Below are positions 50,014-58,109 of a stretch of 64,000 nucleotides of DNA, piece by piece. The position numbers and the translations under genes were made by a program. The notes under the pieces are model-generated. The model worked only from the letters and a program-made list of their open reading frames with translations, was not told the DNA's origin and searched no databases. Origin of the DNA: Mangrovicoccus sp049603835 (GTDB taxonomy: Bacteria > Pseudomonadota > Alphaproteobacteria > Rhodobacterales > Rhodobacteraceae); the NCBI GenBank assembly GCA_049603835.1, contig JBMYSZ010000014.1, positions 1 to 64,000 of the forward strand, given 5' to 3'. Within the stretch, counting starts at the first letter, position 1, and each line of letters opens with the position of its first letter.

Positions 50014-50949
50014 ATGGCGACCGATATTTCCATAGCTCCGGCTCTTTTCGCTTTTTCTTATGCTATCCTAGGAGTCGCGCCAGCTGTGCCAGCGGCAACT
50101 CTCTCGCCGGTGCAATCCGATGCGACTCCTCTGGGATATACGGCAAGCCTGCCCGTTATGCAGGCGGGGAGCGATCCAGCATCGGCCGATTTCCAGCAAA
50201 ATGCTTTGCCGCTTTTGATCGAATTTGCCTCGACGCAACTGGGCGAGTCCCAGGCTTTGGCGGATGCCGGCGCGCTGGCGCTGGATCCCGCGCAGCTTTC
50301 GGTAATGCATCCGGTACAGCCCCGGATTTATTTCATCTCAGAAGGGGCAGGCTATCATAATTCCCTTTTTGCCGGAGTTGTGTCAGCAGAATTCGACGCG
50401 ACCTCGCTCTGGCTCATGGCTGATATCGACTGGCATTTGGTGTTCCCGGATGCCTCCTCGCCCCAAGGTTTTGGTGCGGAAGCAACCCAGCCCAGCCCGC
50501 AAGAGCCTCTATTACCGGGCGATTTCGTGGATTTACCGTTTCAAATGCAAAATGGGGACCGCCTGGCTCTTATCTTGGCGGCCAATGGTGCAAAGGGGGG
50601 CGGCAATATTTTCAGCACCGAGCCAGGGCTGAATTCCGACGGGCTCACCCCGCATGTGATAAGCTTCACTTTGTCTGATCCAGAGGCAGAGGCCCTTTTG
50701 ATCATGGGGTTTGAGGATATCTATGGCGGCGGTGACTTAGATTATAATGACCTGGTGATTGCCGTGGAATTTGGTGATGGAAACATCGTCTATATGAATA
50801 GCCAGGCACCGTCTGACTTGTCGCAGATCCCATTACCAGCGGCGGTTCTACCGCTTTCGACATCCCTCGGGATTTTGTTGCTTGGCTGCAAACTGGGACG
50901 CAGGAAAGGGGGGGGCTATTTAGCTTCTTTCGAAATATCAGCGGGATAG
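50014..50949 (+). CDS. DUF4114-type VPLPA-CTERM exported protein
   Basis: A 311-aa protein with a signal-like N-terminus (PALFAFSYAILGVAPA), a DUF4114-like domain whose hallmark EDIYGGGDLDYNDLVIAVEFGDG (about 236-258) suggests calcium binding, and a C-terminal exosortase signal: IPLPA at 272-276, a hydrophobic helix, then GRRK. Unusually about a dozen residues follow the basic cluster. That tail begins in a run of eight G (50908-50915); one G fewer would end the protein at 50923, giving the normal ending. No exosortase gene is in the window. The start at 50014 is chosen at the signal peptide. Confidence 0.78.
   Translation: MATDISIAPALFAFSYAILGVAPAVPAATLSPVQSDATPLGYTASLPVMQAGSDPASADFQQNALPLLIEFASTQLGESQALADAGALALDPAQLSVMHPVQPRIYFISEGAGYHNSLFAGVVSAEFDATSLWLMADIDWHLVFPDASSPQGFGAEATQPSPQEPLLPGDFVDLPFQMQNGDRLALILAANGAKGGGNIFSTEPGLNSDGLTPHVISFTLSDPEAEALLIMGFEDIYGGGDLDYNDLVIAVEFGDGNIVYMNSQAPSDLSQIPLPAAVLPLSTSLGILLLGCKLGRRKGGGYLASFEISAG
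50908..50915. repeat. Eight-G homopolymer near the end of the DUF4114 gene
   Basis: A G8 tract directly after the AGG AAA codons of the basic sorting cluster. Loss of one G changes the ending from a long tail to a stop at 50921-50923 within six residues, typical of VPLPA-CTERM proteins. Possible phase-variation site or a simple read error. Confidence 0.6.
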
Positions 50950-51119
50950 ACCGAAATGATCGGGCGGGATGCGTAGTCTTGGCAAGGATCTAGCTGCAGA
51001 ATACGCGCTCGTCTAAGTAGGGTCAGTTTTTCGCTGAACCGGGCGACCATCTGAGCATCTTGGTTAAGCGCACCGGTAAAATCCAAGATCATGTCTTCGG
51101 TTTTGTTGCCGGATATCAT
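50916..51119 (-). CDS. Possible small hypothetical protein
   Basis: A 67-aa frame convergent with, and overlapping by 34 bp, the DUF4114 gene. The ATG is preceded by GAGG at ten bases. No family is recognised. It sits next to an AT-rich, non-coding stretch up to rarA (51120-51376). It may be a genuine small gene, or the reverse of non-coding DNA; if the DUF4114 gene actually ends at 50923 the overlap almost disappears, which slightly favours it. Confidence 0.33.
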   Translation of the reverse strand: MISGNKTEDMILDFTGALNQDAQMVARFSEKLTLLRRARILQLDPCQDYASRPIISVYPADISKEAK

Positions 51120-51376
51120 GGTTGGAATGCCTCAGAAGAATCTTTGTTACGTTTGGTTAACTATAAAGCTATTCCGTCAGTAAAGTTGACACAAGCGTCA
51201 ATTTAAAAATCCTATAGGAAAATATTTCGAAACTTTACCAGGCTGTGGGAAATTGCTCCAAATTTAGCCAAAAAGGGCGAAGCCTATGTAATTTATTAAA
51301 CGGCTATTGGAAACTCACAATTTCGCGAAATGAAGCTACTGGTCGACATGGTGGATAAGTTTGCTATGGGACGGGT

Positions 51377-52711
51377 ATGGCAAGCGATTTATTCTCTGAC
51401 ACTGGCCGGGCTGAGCGGCCTGGATCCACTGAGGCGGCGACGCTTTCGGGGCCTTTGGCGGACCGGTTGCGACCCTCGAACTTGGCCGAGGTGATCGGGC
51501 AGGGGGCGGCGCTAGGGCCGGATGGGCCTTTGGGGGCGATCTTGAATGCTGATCCTTTGCCCAGCCTTGTGCTTTGGGGGCCACCGGGTGTGGGCAAGAC
51601 CACGATTGCGCGGCTTTTGGCCCAAGGGCGCGATCTTAGCTTTGTGCAGATCAGCGCGATTTTCACCGGTGTCGGCGAGTTAAAGAAGATCTTTGAAGCG
51701 GCGCGACAAAGGCGGCAGGCTGGCCAGCGTACATTGCTTTTCGTAGATGAAATCCATCGCTTTAACCGCGCGCAGCAGGATGGGTTTTTACCTCCGATGG
51801 AGGATGGCACGATCACTTTGGTGGGGGCCACCACCGAAAACCCGTCATTCGAGCTTAACGCCGCTTTGCTGTCGCGAGCGCATGTGGTGGTTCTTGAACG
51901 GCTTGAGGCAGAGGCCATGGGCCAGCTGATCTCACGGGCAGAGGCGCATCTTGGCGCGCCGCTGGCTCTGACCGAAGATGCAAAGCATCATTTGGCGGAT
52001 CTGGCCGATGGGGATGGCCGTGCCTTGTTGAATATGGTTGAGCAGGTCTCGGCCTGGGAATTGCCAGAGCCCCTGACCGCCGAGGCGCTCAGCAAGCGTC
52101 TGCGCCAGCGGGCCGCCAATTACGATAAATCCGGCGATGGTCATTATAACCTGATCTCGGCTTTGCATAAATCTGTGCGGGGCTCGGACCCGGATGCGGC
52201 GCTTTATTGGTTTGCGCGGATGCTGAAAGGGGGCGAGGATCCTCGCTTTTTGGCTCGGCGTTTGACGCGCATGGCGGTCGAAGATATCGGCTTGGCCGAT
52301 CCCCAGGCGCAAGCCGTCTGTTTGCAAAGCTGGCAGACCTATGAACGCTTGGGCAGTCCCGAGGGCGAACTGGCTCTAGCGCAATCGGTGATCTATCTTG
52401 CGCTCGCGCCGAAATCGAACGGGGCTTACAAGGCCTATAAAGCCGCCATGAAACTAGCGGGGCAAAGCGGATCTGTGCCGCCGCCCAAACATATCCTGAA
52501 TGCGCCCACCAGCCTGATGAAAGACCAAGGCTATGGCGCGGGCTATGCATATGACCATGATGCCGAAGACGGATTTTCCGGCCAAAACTATTTCCCCGAT
52601 GATATGGCGCGGGCCGAGTTTTACCAGCCGGTCGAACGCGGCTTTGAACGGGATTTGTCAAAGCGTTTAGCCTATTTTGCAAAGCTCCGAACCCAGCGGC
52701 AGCAGAGTTGA
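51377..52711 (+). CDS. rarA: Replication-associated recombination protein A (RarA/MgsA)
   Basis: A 444-aa AAA+ ATPase of the clamp-loader clade acting at stalled replication forks. Walker A is GPPGVGKTT (in LWGPPGVGKTTIARLLA, near 72), Walker B is RTLLFVDEIHRFNRAQQD, sensor 1 GATTENPSFELNAALLSRA, and the MgsA-type C-terminal helical domain has KSVRGSDPDAALYWFARML and YGAGYAYDHD. All landmarks are present. The AT-rich 250 bp upstream probably holds the promoter. 31 bp separate it from crcB. Confidence 0.95.
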   Translation: MASDLFSDTGRAERPGSTEAATLSGPLADRLRPSNLAEVIGQGAALGPDGPLGAILNADPLPSLVLWGPPGVGKTTIARLLAQGRDLSFVQISAIFTGVGELKKIFEAARQRRQAGQRTLLFVDEIHRFNRAQQDGFLPPMEDGTITLVGATTENPSFELNAALLSRAHVVVLERLEAEAMGQLISRAEAHLGAPLALTEDAKHHLADLADGDGRALLNMVEQVSAWELPEPLTAEALSKRLRQRAANYDKSGDGHYNLISALHKSVRGSDPDAALYWFARMLKGGEDPRFLARRLTRMAVEDIGLADPQAQAVCLQSWQTYERLGSPEGELALAQSVIYLALAPKSNGAYKAYKAAMKLAGQSGSVPPPKHILNAPTSLMKDQGYGAGYAYDHDAEDGFSGQNYFPDDMARAEFYQPVERGFERDLSKRLAYFAKLRTQRQQS

Positions 52712-52742
52712 CAAGCGCCGCAAGAGGCGAAAAGAGAGCGCC

Positions 52743-53120
52743 ATGGTGACAACTCTTCTTCAAGTGGCAGCTGGCGGAGCAATCGGCGCTTCGCTGCGAT
52801 ATTTAACTGGCGTGGCCGTGCGCCAAGTGATTGGCACGGGCTTTCCCTGGGGGACCGTGATCGCCAATCTTTTGGGCTCGTTCTTGATGGGCGTTTTGGT
52901 CGTCACTTTGGCCCATAAAGGCGGGACGAAATTCGCGCCCTTTTTGATGGTTGGATGTTTGGGCGGCTTCACCACATTTTCCAGTTTTTCGCTGGATGCG
53001 GTGACGCTTTATGAGCGCGGCGACATCTTTGGCGCGGCAAGTTATGTGATTGGATCGGTCGTTTTGGGTATTCTCGCTCTCTTCGCGGCCATGGCTTTGA
53101 TGCGGTGGGTCTTGGCATGA
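52743..53120 (+). CDS. crcB: Fluoride channel CrcB/Fluc
   Basis: A 125-aa four-helix inner-membrane fluoride exporter. Signature: GASLRYL near 15, PWGTVIANLLGSFLMG, and GCLGGFTTFSSFSLD (about 72-86). It should form dual-topology dimers. The ATG at 52743 is in the gap after rarA; no fluoride riboswitch was seen because the gap is short. Its stop overlaps the start of the RluC-type gene (ATGA). Confidence 0.93.
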   Translation: MVTTLLQVAAGGAIGASLRYLTGVAVRQVIGTGFPWGTVIANLLGSFLMGVLVVTLAHKGGTKFAPFLMVGCLGGFTTFSSFSLDAVTLYERGDIFGAASYVIGSVVLGILALFAAMALMRWVLA

Positions 53121-54175
53121 GCGGTGTGCAGATGGTGGAAATTGGCACTGACGAGCCCGAGCAGCGTTTGGACCGGTGGTTTCGCAAGCAATTCCCGCAT
53201 GTGAGCCAAGGCCGGATCGAAAAAATGTGCCGCAAGGGGGAAATCCGCGTGGATGGTGGCCGGGTAAAGGCCTCCACCCGCGTCACACCGGGCCAAAGCG
53301 TGCGTGTGCCGCCTTTGGGCGAGGCTGACACCACTCCGCGCCCCCGAAAGACATCTCAGATCCGTCCCGAAGATGCGGAGATGATTCAAGCGGCGGTGAT
53401 CTACCGTGACGATCATATTTTGGCGCTGAATAAGCCGCCAGGGCTGCCGAGCCAGGGGGGCACGGGCCAAACCCGCCATGTGGATGGGCTGGCAGAGGCG
53501 CTGCGCTTTGGCGCGGATCACAAGCCGCGCTTGGTGCATCGTCTGGATAAGGACACGTCTGGCGTTTTGATCATGGCGCGTAGCCCGGCGATTGCCACGG
53601 CGCTGACCACGGCTTTTCGGGCGCGCAGCACTCGCAAACTCTACTGGGCGGCGGTGGCCGGCGTGCCGAGCCCGCCCATGGGGACGATCCGCTATGGGTT
53701 GATCAAAGCTGGCGGCCATGGGGCCGGGGGCGAGGGCGAAAAGATGCGCTGTTTGCATCCCGACCAGGTGGCTAAGATCGAGGGCGCGAAACATGCGACC
53801 ACCGATTACGCGCTGCTATCGGCCTTGGCCAAGCGCACGGCCTGGATGGCGCTGGTGCCGGTTACTGGGCGCACCCATCAGCTGCGAGCCCATATGGCCG
53901 AGCTGGGTCATCCGATTATCGGCGATGGAAAATATGGCGGCTCGGGCCAGGAAAATCTAGGCGATGGCTGGGGCGCTCAGCTGGGCGGAGAGCTGTCGCG
54001 CAAGCTGCATTTGCATGCGCGCTCCTTGCGGCTCACCCATCCGGTGACAAAGGCGATCTTGCAATTGACGGCACCGCTGCCGGATCATATGGCCCGCACT
54101 TGGGATACTTTCGCTTGGGATCCCGCAGATGTTCCCGCTGATCCATTCGAGGAGGAGGATCCATGGACTCCCTGA
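53117..54175 (+). CDS. RluC-type 23S rRNA pseudouridine synthase
   Basis: A 352-aa enzyme with an N-terminal S4 RNA-binding domain (about 18-70, RLDRWFRKQFPHVSQGRIEKMCRKGEIRVDG in outline) and an RluA-type catalytic domain with the Asp-containing HRLDKDTSGVLIMAR (near 138) and KLYWAAVAG, ending TGRTHQLRAHMAELGHPIIGD. The start at 53117 overlaps the crcB stop and is preferred to one at 53105. It probably modifies 23S rRNA (RluC or RluD position). Fluoride export and tRNA/rRNA genes are only co-located. Confidence 0.9.
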   Translation: MSGVQMVEIGTDEPEQRLDRWFRKQFPHVSQGRIEKMCRKGEIRVDGGRVKASTRVTPGQSVRVPPLGEADTTPRPRKTSQIRPEDAEMIQAAVIYRDDHILALNKPPGLPSQGGTGQTRHVDGLAEALRFGADHKPRLVHRLDKDTSGVLIMARSPAIATALTTAFRARSTRKLYWAAVAGVPSPPMGTIRYGLIKAGGHGAGGEGEKMRCLHPDQVAKIEGAKHATTDYALLSALAKRTAWMALVPVTGRTHQLRAHMAELGHPIIGDGKYGGSGQENLGDGWGAQLGGELSRKLHLHARSLRLTHPVTKAILQLTAPLPDHMARTWDTFAWDPADVPADPFEEEDPWTP

Positions 54176-54849
54176 AACTTGCGCTTTTCGACATGGATGG
54201 CACGCTGATCGACAGCCAAGGCCAGATCAATATGGCGATGAATGCCGCTTTTGACAGCGCAGGACTGAAAAAGCCCAGCCGCGCCTCGGTGCGGTCGGTG
54301 ATCGGATTGTCGCTTCCCAATGCGATCGAAGAGCTCTTGCCCGAAGGGTCCGACGCGGATTTGAGCGCAATGGTTGAAGTCTATAAAGACGCTTATGCGA
54401 GCTTGCATGGCGCCGAGGCGGAAGCAGCCGCGCCACTTTACCCCGGTGTGATCGCATGTCTCGAAGCCTTGGCCGCGCAAGAAAATGTGCTTTTGGGGGT
54501 GGCCACGGGAAAATCTCGGCGCGGAGTGAATCGCGTCTTTGACACTTACGACATTGAGCGGTTTTTCCAGACGGTTCAGGTCTCGGATAATCACCCATCA
54601 AAACCCCATCCGGCTATGGTCCAAAGCGCTCTATCTGAAACTGGAGTGGAACCTCAGGACGCTGTGATGATCGGGGATACCAGTTTCGATATGGATATGG
54701 GCCGCGCAGCTGGTGTGCATATTTTGGCCGTGGATTGGGGCTATCACTCGGCCGAGCAACTGACCAAATCCAAGCCAGATGCTATGGCACATGACTATTG
54801 CGATGTGCCCGATCTGTTGAACGGGCTATGGGGGCAGACAAATGAGTGA
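54163..54849 (+). CDS. HAD-family phosphatase (phosphoglycolate-phosphatase-like)
   Basis: A 228-aa HAD hydrolase. The nucleophile motif is LFDMDGTLIDS (7-17), motif II is VATGKSRR, motif III with Lys is SKPHPAMV and motif IV is IGDTSFDMDMG. Similarity is to Gph-like phosphatases with a helical cap. The substrate may be 2-phosphoglycolate or another small phosphate. GGAGGAGG precedes the start, and the coding region overlaps the RluC-type gene by 13 bp. Confidence 0.85.
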   Translation: MDSLKLALFDMDGTLIDSQGQINMAMNAAFDSAGLKKPSRASVRSVIGLSLPNAIEELLPEGSDADLSAMVEVYKDAYASLHGAEAEAAAPLYPGVIACLEALAAQENVLLGVATGKSRRGVNRVFDTYDIERFFQTVQVSDNHPSKPHPAMVQSALSETGVEPQDAVMIGDTSFDMDMGRAAGVHILAVDWGYHSAEQLTKSKPDAMAHDYCDVPDLLNGLWGQTNE

Positions 54850-55546
54850 ATGGAAGGCCAAGCGGTTTTGGACCGAGGTCCAGACAGTTGAAACCGATAC
54901 TGGCTATGCCATCCATCTCGACGGTCGGCCCGTGCGCAGTCCGGCGAAAACTTTGGTCAATGTGCCATCTTTGGGCCTGGCCGAGATGATCGCCGATGAA
55001 TGGCGCAGCCAAGGCGAGCTGATCGATCCCAATTCCATGCCCGCGATGCGAATTGCCAATTCCGCATTGGATAAGGTCACGCCGCAATTTACCGAAGTGG
55101 CGGATATGTTGGCCGCTTATGGGGAAAGCGATCTGCTATGTTACCGCGCTGACGGCCCGGCAGAGCTGGTTGATCGCCAAGCCGCGGCCTGGGATCCGGT
55201 TTTGGCCTGGGCGGCGGAGAAATATAACGCACCGCTGAGCACGGGGCAGGGGGTGATGTTCATCGCCCAGCCCGAGCAAAGTTTGCAAGCTTTGGCCGCG
55301 CAAGTGCACGCCTTATCCCCGTTCCAGCTTGCGCCTTTCCATGATCTCGTGGCTCTGACCGGGTCGCTTGTTTTGGCTTTGGCCGCCAGCCAGGCATATG
55401 CCGAAGCCTCGGAAATTTGGAATTTGTCCCGGATCGACGAAGATTGGCAGATCGAACAATGGGGCGAGGATGAAGAAGCCACCGCCCTTGCAGAGCGTAA
55501 AAAGGCCGAATTTCAGCTCGCCTACCGGGTATACCATTTAATCTGA
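54842..55546 (+). CDS. ATP12-family F1-ATPase assembly chaperone
   Basis: A 234-aa ATP12-type chaperone that binds the F1 alpha subunit during ATP synthase assembly. Family features: KRFWTEVQTVETDTGYAIHLDGRPVRSPAKTLVNVP in outline at 5-40, EWRSQGELIDPNSMPAMRIANSALDKV, and DLLCYRADGPAELVDRQAAAWDPVLAWA. Length fits bacterial ATP12. It overlaps the HAD gene by 8 bp. The ATP synthase genes are elsewhere. Confidence 0.9.
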   Translation: MSEWKAKRFWTEVQTVETDTGYAIHLDGRPVRSPAKTLVNVPSLGLAEMIADEWRSQGELIDPNSMPAMRIANSALDKVTPQFTEVADMLAAYGESDLLCYRADGPAELVDRQAAAWDPVLAWAAEKYNAPLSTGQGVMFIAQPEQSLQALAAQVHALSPFQLAPFHDLVALTGSLVLALAASQAYAEASEIWNLSRIDEDWQIEQWGEDEEATALAERKKAEFQLAYRVYHLI

Positions 55547-55757
55547 ATTTCACACTGCTTATTCTGCGGTCGCGAAATGGGCATTTGGTGAAAAAATCAC
55601 CAGATCAGTGGTTAACTAAGCGGCACTGGTCTTGACCTTCGCTTCTTCCTCTGCACCATCGGCCTCGGTGAGGGGTTCACCAACAGCTTAACGACTGCCC
55701 GTCCTTCATGAGGCGCGGGCCAACCGCTTTATGGCGGACCATCAGGAAGAGGTATAC

Positions 55758-56774
55758 ATGACCAAATCGGTATTTTTCGGCGCAACTGCCGCAGTGGCAC
55801 TGGCTGCTGGCGTTGCTGGCGCTGGCACATTGGACGACGTGAAAGCAAATGGCGTCCTGAAATGCGGCATCTCCACTGGTCTGGTAGGCTTTGCCAGCCA
55901 GGATGCAAATGACCAGTGGGAAGGCTTTGACGTTTCCATCTGTCAGGCTGTTGCTGCGGCTGTCTTTGGCGACCCAACCAAAGTTGAGTACCGTCCGGTA
56001 ACCAACAAAGAGCGTTTCGAAGTTCTGAACTCTGGCGATATCGACATGCTGTCCCGGAACACCACCTGGACCTTCTCGCGCGATGTTGACCTGGCACTGG
56101 AATTCGCTGGCGTGAACTATTACGACGGTCAGGGCTTCATGGTTCCGACTGCTCTGGAAGTTTCCTCGGCCAAAGAACTGGATGGCGCAAAGGTTTGTAT
56201 CCAAGCCGGTACCACCACCGAGCTGAACCTGGCGGATTTCTTCCGCACCAACAATATCAGCTATCAGCCGATCTCCATCACCACCGCATCTGAAGCGCAG
56301 CAAGCTTACCTGGCTGGCCGTTGCGATGTGTACACCACTGACGCCTCCGGTCTGGCCGCAACACGTGCTGCGTTCGAAGCCCCGTCCGAGCATGTCGTTC
56401 TGCCGGAAATTATCTCCAAAGAGCCGCTCGGCCCGCTGGTGCGACATGGCGACAACGAATGGGGCGATGTGGTTCGCTGGTCGCTGAACGCTCTGATCGC
56501 AGCGGAAGAGCTGGGCATCACCTCGGCCAATATCGACGAGCTGGCAGCTGGCACCGATAACCCGGAAATCAACCGTATGCTCGGCACCGAAGGTACTCTG
56601 GGCGCTATGCTGGGTCTGGAAGCTGACTGGGCAATGAATGTGATCAAAGCCAATGGTAACTATGGCGAGATCTTCGAAAAATTCATCGGTGAAAACACTC
56701 CGATCGGTCTGGCGCGTGGTCTGAACGCACAATGGACCCAAGGTGGCCTGCTTTACGCACCGCCGTTCCGTTAA
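55758..56774 (+). CDS. aapJ: Amino-acid ABC transporter substrate-binding protein
   Basis: A 338-aa periplasmic binding protein of the Aap/Bzt system (BztA in Rhodobacter) for acidic and other L-amino acids. A signal peptide (FFGATAAVALAAGVAGAG) precedes the SBP domain: LKCGISTGLVGFASQDANDQWEGFDVSICQAVAAAVFG in outline, then RNTTWTFSRD and YDGQGFMV with the typical ligand-contact residues. Codon use suggests high expression. The start at 55758 follows AGGAAGAGG. A stem-loop separates it from aapQ. Confidence 0.94.
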   Translation: MTKSVFFGATAAVALAAGVAGAGTLDDVKANGVLKCGISTGLVGFASQDANDQWEGFDVSICQAVAAAVFGDPTKVEYRPVTNKERFEVLNSGDIDMLSRNTTWTFSRDVDLALEFAGVNYYDGQGFMVPTALEVSSAKELDGAKVCIQAGTTTELNLADFFRTNNISYQPISITTASEAQQAYLAGRCDVYTTDASGLAATRAAFEAPSEHVVLPEIISKEPLGPLVRHGDNEWGDVVRWSLNALIAAEELGITSANIDELAAGTDNPEINRMLGTEGTLGAMLGLEADWAMNVIKANGNYGEIFEKFIGENTPIGLARGLNAQWTQGGLLYAPPFR

Positions 56775-56781
56775 GGACATC

Positions 56782-56809
56782 ACAAAGGCGCGGGGGAAAC
56801 CTCGCGCCT
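56782..56809 (+). other. Stem-loop between aapJ and aapQ
   Basis: AAAGGCGCG and CGCGCCTTT form a perfect 9-bp stem and are followed by T bases. In binding-protein-dependent transporters such hairpins raise the level of the binding protein relative to the permease by partial termination or 3'-end protection. Confidence 0.7.
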
Positions 56810-56886
56810 TTTGCTTTGGCCCGCAGATGCGCGGCTTTCCCCAGTAAAACTTTAGTCGTCTCGCTCAGCCGATCGAAAGGACCCGC

Positions 56887-58107
56887 ATGGCTTCCATCGA
56901 CACGGATCCCCAAGCCCCGCCCAGTTTTAATTGGGGCATGCTCTTTTCCGACACCCGTTATCGCGGGATCACCTTTCAAATCATCGCACTGATTGCGCTG
57001 GTTTTCTTTTTCGGTTGGCTTGGCTTTAACGCCTTTTACAATCTGCAAGCCCTGGGCAAAGATATCTCTTTTGAGTTTTTGGGCCAGCAGGCCAATTACG
57101 ATATCAACCCGGCGCTGATCGAATTTTCCTCCGTCGATACCCATTTCCGTGCCGCGATTGTCGGCGTTCTAAACACTTTGCTGGTGGCCTTTTTGGGCTG
57201 TGTCACGGCGACTGTGCTGGGCGTCATCGTTGGCGTGCTGCGGTTGTCCAATAACTGGATCGTGGCGCGTTTGATGGCCGTATATGTGGAAATCTTCCGC
57301 AATGTGCCGCTGCTGATCTGGATCTTGATCATCATCTCGGCCGTGTCGATCAGCATGCCGCATCCGCGGTCCTTTGCTGGCGATGATGCGACCTCGTCCA
57401 TGTTGTTTGGCGCATTTGCCTTTACCAACCAAGGGGTTTACCTGCCCAAGCCGATCTGGCTTGAGGGCTCCTCTGTCGTGGTTGGGGTCTTTATTGCCTC
57501 GCTTGTGGGGATCGTGGCGGTGCGCCGCTATGCGGTTTATGCCCTGTATAATAAGGGCCAGGAAATTCCGTCGGGCTGGATCAGCTTGGGGCTGTTTTTC
57601 GTGCCGGTGATCTTGGCCTTTTTCATCATGGGCCGCCCGATTGATCTGGAATTCGCGACGCTTAGCCGGTTTGGTTTCCGGGGCGGTGTGCATGTGCTGG
57701 ATACGCTGATTGCCCTTTGGCTGGCGCTGTCGCTCTATACTGGCGCCTTTATTGCGGAAAATGTCCGGGGCGGTATCATCTCGGTCAGCAAAGGTCAGAC
57801 AGAGGCCGCCGCCTCGCTGGGCCTGCGCCCGGGCCGGATCATGAGTCTCGTTGTCCTGCCACAAGCGCTGCGGGTGATCATTCCGCCGCTGATTTCGCAA
57901 TATCTGAACTTGACCAAGAACACCTCTCTCGCGGCCGCGATTGGCTATGCGGATATCACCGGCACTTTGGGTGGTGTGACGCTGAACCAGACCGGGCGTA
58001 GCTTTGAGGCCGTGCTGTTGATGATGGTCTTCTACCTGCTGATCTCGCTGACGATTTCGCTGGTGATGAATGTCTATAACAACACCGTCAAACTGAAGGA
58101 GCGCTAA
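56887..58107 (+). CDS. aapQ: Amino-acid ABC transporter permease
   Basis: A 406-aa inner-membrane permease (AapQ/BztB). About eight membrane helices; an extended central region characteristic of AapQ/AapM separates N-terminal helices from the C-terminal permease domain, whose EAA loop is EAAASLGLRPGRIMSLVVLPQALRVIIPPLISQYLNLTKNTSLA in outline. The start follows GAAAGGACCC. It is followed two bases later by aapM. Confidence 0.93.
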   Translation: MASIDTDPQAPPSFNWGMLFSDTRYRGITFQIIALIALVFFFGWLGFNAFYNLQALGKDISFEFLGQQANYDINPALIEFSSVDTHFRAAIVGVLNTLLVAFLGCVTATVLGVIVGVLRLSNNWIVARLMAVYVEIFRNVPLLIWILIIISAVSISMPHPRSFAGDDATSSMLFGAFAFTNQGVYLPKPIWLEGSSVVVGVFIASLVGIVAVRRYAVYALYNKGQEIPSGWISLGLFFVPVILAFFIMGRPIDLEFATLSRFGFRGGVHVLDTLIALWLALSLYTGAFIAENVRGGIISVSKGQTEAAASLGLRPGRIMSLVVLPQALRVIIPPLISQYLNLTKNTSLAAAIGYADITGTLGGVTLNQTGRSFEAVLLMMVFYLLISLTISLVMNVYNNTVKLKER

Positions 58108-58109
58108 GC

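Noticed and set aside
52712..52742. A fluoride riboswitch before crcB
   Set aside because: The gap from rarA is only 31 bases, too short for the riboswitch.
55588..55604. TGGTGA-AAAAA-TCACCA dyad between ATP12 and aapJ as a terminator
   Set aside because: Stem is only six pairs and there is no T-run; it could be an operator but nothing supports a specific factor.
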